A DNA stretch of 64,000 nucleotides from Hyphomicrobiales bacterium (GTDB lineage Bacteria > Pseudomonadota > Alphaproteobacteria > Rhizobiales > OSC116), in contig JABSRZ010000003.1 of the NCBI GenBank assembly GCA_013214705.1, positions 62,001-126,000 of the forward strand. The letters run 5' to 3'. The position numbers and the translations under genes are program-made. The notes under the pieces are model-generated. The model made no database searches, was not told the origin of the DNA, and saw only the letters and a list, made by a program, of their open reading frames with translations. Position 1 is the stretch's first letter; each line of letters opens with the position of its first letter. Below, in pieces: positions 45,332 to 54,776 of the stretch.

Positions 45332-46369
45332 CTAAGCCGTTGCCACATTGGGATATAAATCAAATGCAAAAATAACCGTCGCCACGATGACCACCATGGC
45401 CATAGAAATGGGTAGCAATACTTTCCAGCCCAATCGCATCAGCTGATCGTAGCGGTAACGCGGTACAAAGGCTTTCACCATGCCGAACATAAAGAACACG
45501 CCGACAGATTTAAGGATGAACCACACAAAACCGGGTATCCAGGTAAACGGTGCAATGTCAAAAATTGGCAGCCAACCGCCTAGGAATAGGATGGTGGTGA
45601 GCGCGCACATAAAGGTGATAGACACATATTCGCCCAACATATAAAGCAAATACGGGGTCGATGAATATTCAATCATAAAACCGGCCACAAGTTCAGACTC
45701 GGCCTCGGGCAAATCGAACGGTGGGCGGTTGGTTTCGGCCAATGCCGAGATGAAAAATACGACGAACATCGGAAATAACATCAGCCAATACCAGCCAAAC
45801 ATGCCATATTCTGATTTTTGGGCATTGACGATTTCGGTTAGGTTTAGCGTGCCGGTGACCAGCAGAACGGTGATGAGAACAAAACCGATTGAAACTTCGT
45901 ATGATACCATTTGTGCGGTAGAGCGCATCGCGCCTAAAAACGCATATTTGGAGTTGGATGCCCAACCGCCCATGATGATGCCGTAAACGCCTAGTGATGA
46001 AATGGCAAAAACATATAGGATGCCTAGGTTTAAATTGGCAACTTCCCAGCCTTCGCTTATCGGCACAATGGCCCACACAGCCAAAGCCAATGTACAAGTG
46101 ACAAATGGCGCGATGATGAAGATGAATTTATTAGCGCCTGAAGGAATGATCACTTCTTTAAACACAAATTTAAGCAGGTCAGCAAAGGATTGCAGCAAGC
46201 CAAACGGGCCAACAACGTTAGGCCCACGGCGCAACTGAACCGCCGCCCAAATTTTGCGATCGAGCAGCAATAAAAATGCAACTGCGACCAATAACAAGAC
46301 CAATACCGCCAAGGAATGGACAAATATGCTTAATATTGGCCATATATGAGTGAGGAAATATTCAACCAT
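45332..46369 (-). CDS. nuoH: NADH-quinone oxidoreductase subunit H
   Basis: NuoH forms much of the quinone-binding cavity of complex I. The 345-residue, eight-helix protein has [20 protein letters not shown] near helix 1, [19 protein letters not shown] in the equivalent form [18 protein letters not shown], and [13 protein letters not shown] use the ATG at 46369 (MVEYF), overlapping the nuoG end by 8 bp; a start 17 codons upstream would add an unusual basic leader inside nuoG. Confidence 0.97.
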   Translation of the reverse strand: MVEYFLTHIWPILSIFVHSLAVLVLLLVAVAFLLLLDRKIWAAVQLRRGPNVVGPFGLLQSFADLLKFVFKEVIIPSGANKFIFIIAPFVTCTLALAVWAIVPISEGWEVANLNLGILYVFAISSLGVYGIIMGGWASNSKYAFLGAMRSTAQMVSYEVSIGFVLITVLLVTGTLNLTEIVNAQKSEYGMFGWYWLMLFPMFVVFFISALAETNRPPFDLPEAESELVAGFMIEYSSTPYLLYMLGEYVSITFMCALTTILFLGGWLPIFDIAPFTWIPGFVWFILKSVGVFFMFGMVKAFVPRYRYDQLMRLGWKVLLPISMAMVVIVATVIFAFDLYPNVATA

Positions 46370-48443
46370 TTGTTCCTGTTGCCTCCGCAATAGCTGCCGC
46401 TTTTGCCGCTTTGCAATCATCCATAATGGCTGAAGCGCGGGCGATGGGGTTGCTATGGTAATAATCTGTTATGGTGCTTAAAAGTGGGGTCGATGATATT
46501 TCGCCACTTACTTTTAAGCTGGCAAACGCGCCCATATCTGCGGCGTCTAAACCACCAATATTGGCCAGCGTCGGCACTGTTTTATACATAAGAGTGCGCA
46601 ATTCTTCTAAACTATCAAATGGCAATGGCGCGCCTAAATGGGCGGATAATGCGCGAAAAATAGCCCAATCTTCTTTGGCATCGCCCGGCGGGAATGTGGC
46701 TTTTTGCCCCAATTGCGCCCGGCCCTCTAGATTCACATAGGTGGCATATTTTTCGGTATAGGCAGCAGATGGCAAAATAACATCAGCGCTATTTGCGCCG
46801 ACATCGCCATGGGTGCCGATATAGACCACAAAGCTATTGTCGAGGTCGCATAATTTCATTTCATCGGCGGCAAGTAGGAATAACAGGTCTAATTTACCGG
46901 CTTTGGATTTGGCTAATATTGTAGATTTATTGGATTTTTTGTCTTTAGGCACGCAACCCAAATCTAACGCTGCCACTCGGCTTGCGCCAGTTTGCAAGAA
47001 ATTTAACCCGTTCCAGCTTTTTTTGATGGCGCCAATTTTGGTGGCCAGGGTGGCAATGGTTTCGAATATGGCTTTGGCATCATCGCCAATGAATGCGCCT
47101 TGACCGACTATAATCATCGGTTTTTTGGCAGATTTTAGAATTTTTGCAAAACTATGTTTGCCCTTGAGCAATTCATTCAGGCTTTCTGCGCCATTGCCAA
47201 TATGTTGGTATTCGTAAGCCAAATCGACCGCTTCGCCGACCAAACCTACCGGCATTTCGTTATGCTTTATGGCTTTGACGATGCGGGAATTTAGCACAGT
47301 GGCTTCTAGGCGTGGGTTAGAGCCAATGATCAGCAATGCATCGGCATCTTCTATGCCATTAATGCTGCTGTTAAAAGTGTAGCCGGCACGGCCTGCCCAT
47401 TCGGGACGGATGTTAGAGCCATCTTGGCGGCAATCGATATTATCGACACCCAAGCCATTTAGCAGGGTTTTGAAAGCAAATATTTCTTCGGCACCATTAA
47501 GGTCGCCAACGAGGCCGGCCATTTTTTTGGCATCCGATTTTTTGACTTGTTTAGCTATGGCCTCAAATGCATCTGACCATGAAGCGGCGATAAGCAAACC
47601 GCGGCTGTCGCGCACATAGGGCGTATCTAACCGGCGGTTTTTAAGCCCATCCCAGATGAAACGAGTTTTGTCTGAAATCCATTCTTCGTTGACATCGTCA
47701 TTATTTATCGGCAATACGCGCATCACTTCGCGGCCACGCACATCGACCCGAATGTTAGAGCCAACGGCATCCATAACATCAATGGTTTCAGTTTTGCGCA
47801 ACTCCCACGGGCGGGCGTTAAATTCATACGGGCGGCTGGTCAACGCGCCAACCGGGCAAAGGTCGATGATGTTGCCAGACATTTCATTGGATACCACTGC
47901 GCCAATATAAGTTACAATCTCGGCATCTTCGCCACGGCCGGTTTGGCCAAGCTCATGCACGCCAGCCACTTCGGTGGTAAAACGCACACAACGGGTGCAT
48001 GAAATACAGCGGGTCATTTCGGTTTTGATCAGTGGGCCAAAATTTTGCTCCGCCATGGCACGTTTTGGTTCGGTATATCTGGTGCCATCTAGGCCATAAG
48101 CCATTGACTGGTCTTGCAAATCACACTCGCCGCCTTGGTCGCAAATCGGGCAATCTAGCGGGTGATTGATGAGCATAAACTCCATAACACCTTCGCGGGC
48201 TTTTTTAACCAATGGGGTGTTGGTTTTAATGACCATGCCCTCGCCTGCTGGCATTGCGCAAGAAGCAACTGGCTTTGGTGCGCGTTCCATCTCGACCAAA
48301 CACATGCGGCAATTGCCAGCAATGGAAAGGCGTTCATGGTAACAAAAGCGCGGAATCTCGACATCTGCTTGTTCGCAGGCTTGCAAAATGGTCAAACCAT
48401 CAGCAACTTCGATTTCTTTTCCATCAATTGTTAATTTTGGCAT
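46362..48443 (-). CDS. nuoG: NADH-quinone oxidoreductase subunit G
   Basis: NuoG is the large iron-sulfur subunit of the complex I peripheral arm. The 693-residue protein has the 2Fe-2S ferredoxin start [19 protein letters not shown], the 4Fe-4S region [16 protein letters not shown] with the following [10 protein letters not shown], and a long molybdopterin-oxidoreductase-like domain without a cofactor. Normal length for the alphaproteobacterial form. It follows nuoF by 19 bp. Confidence 0.97.
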   Translation of the reverse strand: MPKLTIDGKEIEVADGLTILQACEQADVEIPRFCYHERLSIAGNCRMCLVEMERAPKPVASCAMPAGEGMVIKTNTPLVKKAREGVMEFMLINHPLDCPICDQGGECDLQDQSMAYGLDGTRYTEPKRAMAEQNFGPLIKTEMTRCISCTRCVRFTTEVAGVHELGQTGRGEDAEIVTYIGAVVSNEMSGNIIDLCPVGALTSRPYEFNARPWELRKTETIDVMDAVGSNIRVDVRGREVMRVLPINNDDVNEEWISDKTRFIWDGLKNRRLDTPYVRDSRGLLIAASWSDAFEAIAKQVKKSDAKKMAGLVGDLNGAEEIFAFKTLLNGLGVDNIDCRQDGSNIRPEWAGRAGYTFNSSINGIEDADALLIIGSNPRLEATVLNSRIVKAIKHNEMPVGLVGEAVDLAYEYQHIGNGAESLNELLKGKHSFAKILKSAKKPMIIVGQGAFIGDDAKAIFETIATLATKIGAIKKSWNGLNFLQTGASRVAALDLGCVPKDKKSNKSTILAKSKAGKLDLLFLLAADEMKLCDLDNSFVVYIGTHGDVGANSADVILPSAAYTEKYATYVNLEGRAQLGQKATFPPGDAKEDWAIFRALSAHLGAPLPFDSLEELRTLMYKTVPTLANIGGLDAADMGAFASLKVSGEISSTPLLSTITDYYHSNPIARASAIMDDCKAAKAAAIAEATGTNG

Positions 48444-48462
48444 ATCACTACCCTCAAATTAC

Positions 48463-49767
48463 CTATTCGGCCGCCAACACGCTGCCGTGCTTGTCTGGGT
48501 TGGCAGAATATTGGTCAATACGGTCTTCTATTTCATGTCTAAAGTGGCGAATAAGCCCTTGAATTGGCCATGCAGCTGCATCGCCCAGCGCACATATTGT
48601 GTGGCCTTCAATTTGTTTCGTCACATCAAATAACATATCTATTTCGCGTTTTTCGGCACGACCTTCGACCATTCTGGTCATCACCCGCCACATCCAACCT
48701 GTGCCTTCGCGGCAAGGTGTGCATTGGCCGCAGCTTTCATGCTTATAAAAATAAGACAAGCGCTGAATGGCTCTAATCACATCGGTCGATTTATCCATAA
48801 CAATCACTGCTGCGGTGCCAAGGCCTGAGCCTAAACCGCGCAATGTATCAAAATCCATCACCAAATCATCACATTGCTCGGCAGGTATCATAGGCACTGA
48901 TGAGCCACCGGGAATGACGCATTTTAAATTATCCCAGCCGCCACGAACGCCGCCGCAATGGGTTTCTATTAAATCGCGGAAGGTCACGCCCATTTCTTCC
49001 TCGACGGTGCAAGGATTGTTGACATGGCCGGAAATGCAAAATAATTTTGTGCCGACATTGTTGGGCGTACCAAGGCCAGCAAACCAGCTAGCACCACGGC
49101 GTAAAATGGTCGGGCATACCGCGATGGATTCGACATTATTAACCGTGCTAGGTGCGCCGTAAAGGCCAACATTGGCAGGAAATGGCGGTTTTAGGCGCGG
49201 CATGCCTTTTTTGCCTTCGAGGCTTTCGATAAGCGCGGTTTCTTCGCCGCAAATGTAAGCCCCTGCCCCATGATGGACATAAATGTCAAAATCAAAGCCA
49301 GAACCACAAGCATTTTTGCCAACAAGTCCAGCTGCATAAGCTTGGTCGATGGCGGTTTGTAGCCGTTCGCGTTCTAAAATAAATTCGCCACGTACATAAA
49401 TATAGGCGGCATGAGCGCGCATGGCGAATGAAGCAATTAAGCAACCTTCAATCAGCACATGTGGGTCATGGCGCATAATTTCGCGGTCTTTACAGGTGCC
49501 GGGTTCAGACTCGTCGGCATTGACCACTAGATAATGCGGGCGGCCATCTGAGCCTTTGGGCATAAATGACCATTTCAAACCAGTGGGGAAGCCCGCACCG
49601 CCACGGCCGCGTAGGCCTGAAGCTTTGATTTGATTGACGATCCAATCATCGCCTTTTTTAATGAAATCGGCTGTGCCATCCCAAGTGCCGCGTTTAAGCG
49701 CGCCTTTGAGGCCCCAATCATGCTGGCCATATAGGTTGGTAAAAATGCGGTCTTTATCTGCAAGCAT
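48463..49767 (-). CDS. nuoF: NADH-quinone oxidoreductase subunit F (NADH and FMN binding)
   Basis: NuoF oxidises NADH through FMN and passes electrons to cluster N3. The 434-residue protein has the NADH/FMN motif [46 protein letters not shown] and the cluster ligands [12 protein letters not shown]. The start shares one base with the nuoE stop. Confidence 0.98.
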   Translation of the reverse strand: MLADKDRIFTNLYGQHDWGLKGALKRGTWDGTADFIKKGDDWIVNQIKASGLRGRGGAGFPTGLKWSFMPKGSDGRPHYLVVNADESEPGTCKDREIMRHDPHVLIEGCLIASFAMRAHAAYIYVRGEFILERERLQTAIDQAYAAGLVGKNACGSGFDFDIYVHHGAGAYICGEETALIESLEGKKGMPRLKPPFPANVGLYGAPSTVNNVESIAVCPTILRRGASWFAGLGTPNNVGTKLFCISGHVNNPCTVEEEMGVTFRDLIETHCGGVRGGWDNLKCVIPGGSSVPMIPAEQCDDLVMDFDTLRGLGSGLGTAAVIVMDKSTDVIRAIQRLSYFYKHESCGQCTPCREGTGWMWRVMTRMVEGRAEKREIDMLFDVTKQIEGHTICALGDAAAWPIQGLIRHFRHEIEDRIDQYSANPDKHGSVLAAE

Positions 49768-50585
49768 TATTTATCTTCCTTCTTGGCTTTTTTACTGGAG
49801 GCTTTTTTGCTGGTGGTTTTTTTGGCTGTTGTTTTTTTAGGTTTTTCGGATTTAGCCTTTTCAGCTTTTTCAGCTTCTTTAGCTTGTTTAGCAGCTTCTA
49901 ATGCTGCGGCTTTGGCGGCATCGGCTTCGGCTTTTTCTATTTGTTTTAACACAGCTTTATAGCCGCCAACCATTGAGCCATCAAACAGGCTATCTTCGGT
50001 CAGGCTGGTATTGCCGCCACATGGTGCGGCATTTACCCGGTCTATTTGAGTGCCAATTTTGGTCGGTTTGCCAGATTTTAAGTCGGTCAATAATTGTTTG
50101 AAATTATCTTCATCCAAATCTTCATAATAATCGTCATTAATTTGAACCATTGGGGCGTTTACACAAGCGCCTAAACATTCGACTTCTAACCACGAAAACT
50201 CACCATCAGCGGTTATGGTATTTTCATCGCCAATAACGTCTTTACAGGCTTGTTTAATTTTATCTGCGCCATTAAGCCAACAAGGCGTGGTGCCACAAAA
50301 TTGCACGAAATGCTTGCCCACGGGCGATAGGTTGAACATGGTGTAGAATGTCACCACTTCTAAAACCCGTATATAGGCCATGCCGAGCATATCGCCAATG
50401 TGGCGCAAAGCAGCTTCGGGAATCCAATTATTATGCTGTTTTTGGGCAAACCACAATAAGGGCACAATGGCACTGGCTTGCTTGCCTTCTGGATACATGG
50501 CAATGCGGGCTTGGGCCAATTCTGCGTATTTTTGGTTAAATTCAAAGCTTTCAGGCTGCTCTTTCGCCATTTGACGTGCGCTCAT
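49767..50585 (-). CDS. nuoE: NADH-quinone oxidoreductase subunit E with Lys/Ala-rich C-terminal tail
   Basis: NuoE binds the 2Fe-2S cluster N1a. The thioredoxin-like core (about residues 20-175) has [10 protein letters not shown] and [16 protein letters not shown], which hold the four cysteines. After a linker, residues about 213-247 are rich in Ala, Glu and Lys and look helical; the last 25 consist of KKxxx pentads ([20 protein letters not shown]). This tail is like the one on TatB. At 272 residues it is longer than a minimal NuoE (about 165-220). It overlaps nuoD by 4 bp and touches nuoF (TAATG). Confidence 0.95.
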   Translation of the reverse strand: MSARQMAKEQPESFEFNQKYAELAQARIAMYPEGKQASAIVPLLWFAQKQHNNWIPEAALRHIGDMLGMAYIRVLEVVTFYTMFNLSPVGKHFVQFCGTTPCWLNGADKIKQACKDVIGDENTITADGEFSWLEVECLGACVNAPMVQINDDYYEDLDEDNFKQLLTDLKSGKPTKIGTQIDRVNAAPCGGNTSLTEDSLFDGSMVGGYKAVLKQIEKAEADAAKAAALEAAKQAKEAEKAEKAKSEKPKKTTAKKTTSKKASSKKAKKEDK

Positions 50586-51769
50586 CTGTCAACCTCACCA
50601 AATACTATGTCTAATGAACCCAAAATTGCTGACGCATCGGCTAGCAAATGGCCTTTACTTATAAACTCCATGGCTTGCAAATGGGCAAAGCCCGGCGCAC
50701 GAATGTGGCAGCGATAGGGTTTGTTGCTGCCATCGGCTACCAAATAAACACCAAATTCACCTTTTGGCGCTTCAACGGCGGCATATATTTCGCCAGCCGG
50801 AACTTTAAAGCCCTCGGTGTGCATTTTAAAGTGATGAATAAGTGATTCCATCGATTGTTTCATCTCACTGCGTTTTGGCGGGCTGATTTTTTTGTTATTA
50901 ATCGCAATTGGCCCGGGGCCTTCGGATTGCAATTTATCGATACATTGCAGCATAATTTTTGCGGCTTCGCGCATCTCTTCCATACGGATCAGATAGCGGT
51001 CATAACAATCGCAATTTTTGCCGACCGGTATGTCAAATTCCATTTCTGCGTAACATTCATAAGGTTGGGATTTGCGTAAATCCCAAGGTAGGCCAGAACC
51101 ACGAACCATAACGCCGGAAAACCCGCGCGCTAAGCCATCTTCTAAACTCACCACCCCAATATCGACATTACGTTGTTTGAAAATTCTGTTGCCAGTTAGC
51201 AGATCATCAATATCTTGCAGGCGCTTTAAAAATGTCGGCACCCAATCTTTAATGTCTTGAATCAATTGTTCTGGCAGGTCTTGATGAACGCCGCCAACCC
51301 GAAAATATGCCGCATGCAAACGCGCGCCAGAGGCCCGTTCGTAAAACACCATTAATTCTTCGCGCAGCTCAAAGCCCCACACGGGCGGGGTTAGCGCGCC
51401 GACATCCAAAGCTTGGGTGGTGACGTTTAACAAATGGGCTAATATGCGGCCAACCTCTGAAAACATAACCCGGATTAACTGTGCGCGGCGTGGCACTTCA
51501 ATTTCTAACAACCGCTCGATAGCCAAGCAAAATGCATGCTCTTGATTCATCGGAGCGACATAATCTAACCGGTCGAAATAAGGCAGAGCTTGCAAATAGT
51601 TTTTGTGCTCGATAAGCTTTTCGGTGCCACGATGCAACAGGCCTATATGCGGGTCGACCCGCTCGACAATTTCGCCATCTAACTCTAGCACCAAGCGCAA
51701 AACACCATGGGCAGCGGGATGCTGAGGGCCAAAATTGATGTTATAATTTTTAATTTGTTTTTCTGCCAT
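50582..51769 (-). CDS. nuoD: NADH-quinone oxidoreductase subunit D
   Basis: NuoD is the 49-kDa-type subunit that lines the quinone site. From the ATG at 51769 it has 395 residues: [51 protein letters not shown] and the C-terminal [15 protein letters not shown] reject a start 21 codons upstream, which lies inside nuoC and adds a Lys-rich leader; AGGAA lies seven bases before 51769. Confidence 0.97.
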   Translation of the reverse strand: MAEKQIKNYNINFGPQHPAAHGVLRLVLELDGEIVERVDPHIGLLHRGTEKLIEHKNYLQALPYFDRLDYVAPMNQEHAFCLAIERLLEIEVPRRAQLIRVMFSEVGRILAHLLNVTTQALDVGALTPPVWGFELREELMVFYERASGARLHAAYFRVGGVHQDLPEQLIQDIKDWVPTFLKRLQDIDDLLTGNRIFKQRNVDIGVVSLEDGLARGFSGVMVRGSGLPWDLRKSQPYECYAEMEFDIPVGKNCDCYDRYLIRMEEMREAAKIMLQCIDKLQSEGPGPIAINNKKISPPKRSEMKQSMESLIHHFKMHTEGFKVPAGEIYAAVEAPKGEFGVYLVADGSNKPYRCHIRAPGFAHLQAMEFISKGHLLADASAILGSLDIVFGEVDR

Positions 51770-51785
51770 AAGGGTATTCCTGAGC

Positions 51786-52400
51786 TTACGCCCCGCCTCC
51801 TTTTTCGGCTTTTTCATCGCCGGGGAGTACATAATCTGTACCTTCCCATGGGCTTAAGAAATCGAAATTTCTGAAATCTTGCGCTAATTTAATCGGTTCA
51901 TAAACCACGCGTTTTTCGACATCGTCATAACGCACTTCTACAAAGCCCGACATCGGGAAGTCTTTGCGCAAGGGGTAGCCTTCAAAGCCGTAATCGGTCA
52001 ATATGCGGCGCAGGTCTGGGTGGCCATCGAACAATATGCCATACATGTCAAAGGTTTCGCGTTCATACCAATTAGCGGCGGGGAAAACATCGACTATCGA
52101 CTGCACGGGGCTGTCTTCATCGGTGCTAATTTTAATGCGTATGCGGGCGTTTTGCGCCATGCTTAGCAAATGATACACCACTTCAAAACGCTGTTGGCGG
52201 GTCGGGTAATCGACACCACATAAATCTATAAAACAGTTGAAGTCTAGGGTTGTGTGGTCACGCAATTGCTTCATTACGTCGACAATATTGTCGCGATGCA
52301 CTGTGATGGCCAAATCGCCAAGCAAAATCGTGCTAGACAGTTGCATTTCGCCCAAGGCCAAGGCAACAAGTTCAGCAATTTCTTCTAATTTCTCAGACAT
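51786..52400 (-). CDS. nuoC: NADH-quinone oxidoreductase subunit C
   Basis: NuoC is the 30-kDa-type peripheral-arm subunit. The 204-residue protein has the family signature in [20 protein letters not shown] followed by [19 protein letters not shown], and the terminal [14 protein letters not shown]. It lies 105 bp downstream of nuoB, the widest gap inside the operon, which contains the tandem repeat at 52455-52515. Confidence 0.97.
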   Translation of the reverse strand: MSEKLEEIAELVALALGEMQLSSTILLGDLAITVHRDNIVDVMKQLRDHTTLDFNCFIDLCGVDYPTRQQRFEVVYHLLSMAQNARIRIKISTDEDSPVQSIVDVFPAANWYERETFDMYGILFDGHPDLRRILTDYGFEGYPLRKDFPMSGFVEVRYDDVEKRVVYEPIKLAQDFRNFDFLSPWEGTDYVLPGDEKAEKGGGA

Positions 52401-52454
52401 GCTTTATCCCGCGTCTTTCAAAAATTCGTTTAGGCGATGCGCCTTTATTGGTTA

Positions 52455-52515
52455 AGAGCTAGCGCTCTCAAATTCTATAGAGCTAGCGCTCTCAATTCTG
52501 TAGAGCTAACGCTCT
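52455..52515 (-). repeat. 23-24-bp tandem repeat between nuoB and nuoC
   Basis: Three copies of a unit beginning AGAGCTAGCGCTCT (plus strand) follow one another at 52455, 52479 and 52502; the third, AGAGCTAACGCTCT, contains the last codons and stop of nuoB. The core GAGCTAGCGCTC is nearly self-complementary. The array looks like the 3' end of nuoB duplicated twice into the intergenic space. Confidence 0.85.
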
Positions 52516-53078
52516 AATGTTCCTGTACGCCTAATTTTACGTTGCAACAACAAAATACCGTAAACCAGAGCTTCTGCCGTTGGAGGACAGCCCGGCACAT
52601 AAACATCCACCGGTACGATGCGGTCGCAACCGCGCACAACAGAGTATGAATAATGATAATAGCCGCCGCCATTGGCGCATGAGCCCATCGAAATTACATA
52701 GCGTGGTTCGGGCATCTGGTCGTATACTTTGCGCAAAGCTGGCGCCATTTTGTTGGTTAAGGTGCCGGCGACAATCATCACATCTGATTGGCGCGGTGAG
52801 CCACGTGGGGCAAAGCCAAAGCGCTCGACATCATAACGCGGCATAGCCGCTTGTATCATCTCGATTGCGCAACATGCCAGACCAAAGGTCATCCACATTA
52901 AAGAGCCAGTACGCGCCCAGTTGATCAGGTCATCTGTTGCGGTGACGAGAAAGCCTTTATCGGCCAATTCATCTTGAATGTCGGCATAATATGGGTCGGT
53001 GGCCGCTGGTGGACGCGCCACAATGAGCGTATCTTCTAAGCGCGTTCCAGTTGATTGTTTGTTTGCCTCTAAAACCAT
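52506..53078 (-). CDS. nuoB: NADH-quinone oxidoreductase subunit B
   Basis: NuoB carries the terminal cluster N2 that reduces quinone. From the ATG at 53078 it has 190 residues. The cluster ligands are in [21 protein letters not shown] and [33 protein letters not shown] is also typical. The start overlaps nuoA by 10 bp and is preceded by AGGAG; the longer open frame would run 37 codons into nuoA. The C-terminus TLER* falls in a tandem repeat. Confidence 0.97.
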   Translation of the reverse strand: MVLEANKQSTGTRLEDTLIVARPPAATDPYYADIQDELADKGFLVTATDDLINWARTGSLMWMTFGLACCAIEMIQAAMPRYDVERFGFAPRGSPRQSDVMIVAGTLTNKMAPALRKVYDQMPEPRYVISMGSCANGGGYYHYSYSVVRGCDRIVPVDVYVPGCPPTAEALVYGILLLQRKIRRTGTLER

Positions 53079-53440
53079 TCCAACGCTCCTTTTTTCCAAG
53101 CGTAAATATATCCAATCACCAACTCGGCCAAAAATGTCATCATGGCGAAATAACCCAAAGCGCCAGTTTGCTCGAAAGTTACGGCCCAAGGGAATAAAAA
53201 CGCCACTTCAAGGTCGAATATTATAAACAAAATAGCGATGAGGTAGAAATGAACATCGAACTTAATGCGGGCATCTTCAAACGGGGCAAAACCGCATTCA
53301 TAGGGTGATAGCTTTTCGGTATCAGGCTTACGCACTGCAATGATCATTGCAGACAAAAGCAACGCGCCACCAATAACTGCCGAAATTCCTAAAAAAATGA
53401 CAATTGGTAAATAGTCATTTAGCAAGCTATTCAATTGCAT
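53069..53440 (-). CDS. nuoA: NADH-quinone oxidoreductase subunit A
   Basis: NuoA is a three-helix membrane subunit of complex I next to the quinone site. The 123-residue protein has [21 protein letters not shown] (the conserved loop with the Cys that becomes exposed in the deactive enzyme) and [13 protein letters not shown]. It is the first gene of a gap-free nuoA-N operon; a promoter-like sequence lies about 110 bp upstream. Confidence 0.97.
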   Translation of the reverse strand: MQLNSLLNDYLPIVIFLGISAVIGGALLLSAMIIAVRKPDTEKLSPYECGFAPFEDARIKFDVHFYLIAILFIIFDLEVAFLFPWAVTFEQTGALGYFAMMTFLAELVIGYIYAWKKGALEWF

Positions 53441-53552
53441 TAACGTTACCCCTATGTGGCCTAAATGTTGCCCATATATTCAAAAATAAAAGCCACAAAC
53501 CTGCTTTTATGTCTACCCGATTGAAACCTAATGAAATTTATTAACCATCGCA

Positions 53553-53581
53553 ATTATATTTGAATGATTCCAAGTTGATAA
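53553..53581 (-). promoter_or_regulatory. Candidate promoter of the nuo operon
   Basis: On the minus strand TTATCA, 17 bp, then a perfect TATAAT. The -10 box ends about 112 bp before the nuoA ATG. The -35 box matches four of six consensus bases. It lies downstream of the tRNA terminator, so it would make nuo transcription independent of the tRNAs. Confidence 0.4.
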
Positions 53582-53674
53582 TTAAGGATTAGCTCAATTA
53601 TGCAGGCGAGGCAAGCTATATTGAGGGAATGATTAGCCATGATGGAAAGGTTCAACAAGATAATTGCCATCGGT

Positions 53675-53706
53675 GCAAAAAATAAGCCTGATGGCGACAC
53701 TCAGGC
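53675..53706 (-). terminator. Terminator after the tRNA-Val/tRNA-Asp pair
   Basis: On the minus strand a 6-bp stem GCCTGA/TCAGGC with a 9-base loop is followed by TTATTTTTTGC. It is about 90 bp downstream of tRNA-Asp and before the nuo promoter candidate. The stem is short, so this is moderately supported. Confidence 0.5.
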
Positions 53707-53792
53707 CATTATACGGATTTATATGTAAACTATTTATGTGGATTTTTAGGAGATTTGATCGACATCAACCCCCGGCAAATAGATTTGTGAAA

Positions 53793-53869
53793 TGGCGAGG
53801 ATGACGGGACTCGAACCCGCGACCTTCGGCGTGACAGGCCGACACTCTAACCAACTGAGCTACATCCCC
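53793..53869 (-). tRNA. tRNA-Asp (anticodon GTC)
   Basis: The cloverleaf is complete: acceptor 5' GGGGATG pairs with CATCCTC (one G-T), a D-arm with AGCTCAGTTGGTTAGAG, anticodon loop CCTGTCACG giving GTC, T-arm with GGTTCGAACCC, discriminator G as required for tRNA-Asp, and a genome-encoded CCA. It lies 44 bp downstream of tRNA-Val. Confidence 0.97.
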
Positions 53870-53913
53870 TTCACAAATCTGCTCAAAATAAGTGAGCTAT
53901 ATGCCGATAAGAA

Positions 53914-53989
53914 TGGTGGGTGGTGAGGGGCTCGAACCCCCGACCTACTCGGTGTAAACGAGTTGCTCTTCCAGCTGAGCTAACCACCC
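53914..53989 (-). tRNA. tRNA-Val (anticodon TAC)
   Basis: Acceptor GGGTGGT pairs with ACCACCC, D-arm TAGCTCAGCTGG, anticodon loop with TTTACAC giving TAC, T-arm GGTTCGAGCCC, discriminator A and an encoded CCA. The placement between hupB and nuoA with tRNA-Asp behind it is conserved in alphaproteobacteria. Confidence 0.97.
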
Positions 53990-54214
53990 GATATTCTTGA
54001 ACAGATTATATCTGCATCGGATGAACAGGTATATAGGACAATGCGCGAAGGTGGTCAATGCCAAAAACACGTAAAATAACAAAAGTTATTATTTTACTGT
54101 GCATATAAGTTTGTTTGCTCAGTTACCCACAGATTGGCCTAAAATGCATTTGCATCGCCAGTTGGTAAATGTGGCCTTAATGGGTTTTAAGCTATTGATT
54201 TTTAAAATTTATGC

Positions 54215-54243
54215 AAAAAAAAGAAGGCCGAAGCCTTCTTTTT
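54215..54243 (-). terminator. Intrinsic terminator after hupB
   Basis: Stem AAGAAGGC/GCCTTCTT with a four-base loop (CGAA on the plus strand, TTCG on the transcript), extended by A/T pairs and followed by a run of T on the minus strand, 23 bp after the hupB stop. Being flanked by A- and T-runs on both sides it could work in both directions. Confidence 0.85.
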
Positions 54244-54265
54244 GAATTCTAATTAAATATAGAAT

Positions 54266-54544
54266 TTATTTGCCGTCTACAGCCACTTTAAGGGCTTTAC
54301 CTGCACGGAATTTAGGTAGTTTAGCCGCTGGGATGTCGATGGCTTCACCTGTACGTGGGTTACGGCCTTTTGAAGCCTTACGGTTTGAGATATAAAAGCT
54401 ACCAAAACCTACAAGGCGCACTTCGTCGCCACCGCTTAGAGAAGCCGTTACCGCTTCAAATAGCGCATCAACTGCTTTGGCAGCATCAACTTTAGTTAGT
54501 TCAGCTTTTTCAGCTACTGCTGCAACAAGTTCATTTTTATTCAT
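54266..54544 (-). CDS. hupB: DNA-binding protein HU
   Basis: HU is a small dimeric nucleoid protein that bends DNA. The 92-residue protein has MNKNELVAAVAEKAELTK, then GDEVRLVGFGSFYISNRKASKGRNPRTGE, which is the signature arm with the RNPRTGE intercalating loop, and AKLPKFRAGKALKVAV. It is in the conserved lon-hupB-tRNA-nuo order and has its own terminator. Confidence 0.97.
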   Translation of the reverse strand: MNKNELVAAVAEKAELTKVDAAKAVDALFEAVTASLSGGDEVRLVGFGSFYISNRKASKGRNPRTGEAIDIPAAKLPKFRAGKALKVAVDGK

Positions 54545-54717
54545 GACAATTCACCATCATAGTTAGATTACAAAACGATTCGCGTTTAGTCCGCATCCCG
54601 TATAGGGGGCGGCAAAACAGTCCAGAAATCAAGCCTTTTATTCAGTAATCCCATATTTTTAGCCATTTTTGCTAATATCTGAAAACAAATTATTTGGGTT
54701 TTTTTGCATGTTTAATC

Positions 54718-54743
54718 AAAAAAAACGGCAACCGAAGTTGCCG
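54718..54743 (-). terminator. Intrinsic terminator after lon
   Basis: Stem CGGCAAC/GTTGCCG with a four-base loop (TTCG on the transcript) followed by eight T on the minus strand, 34 bp after the lon stop. Strong and simple. Confidence 0.9.
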
Positions 54744-54776
54744 CTTAATTTAAAAGTGTAGATTCCGACGAATAAT

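Larger units (their letters stand above)
53441..53792. other. 352-bp gap between nuoA and tRNA-Asp
   Basis: No supported gene. On the minus strand it contains a terminator hairpin for the tRNA transcript (53675-53706) and then a promoter-like sequence for nuo (53553-53581). A 29-codon plus-strand frame (53639-53728) exists but has no ribosome binding site or family. Confidence 0.6.

Noticed and set aside
53639-53728. A 29-codon plus-strand frame between nuoA and tRNA-Asp
   Set aside because: No ribosome binding site and it crosses a terminator hairpin for the other strand; no similarity that I recognise.
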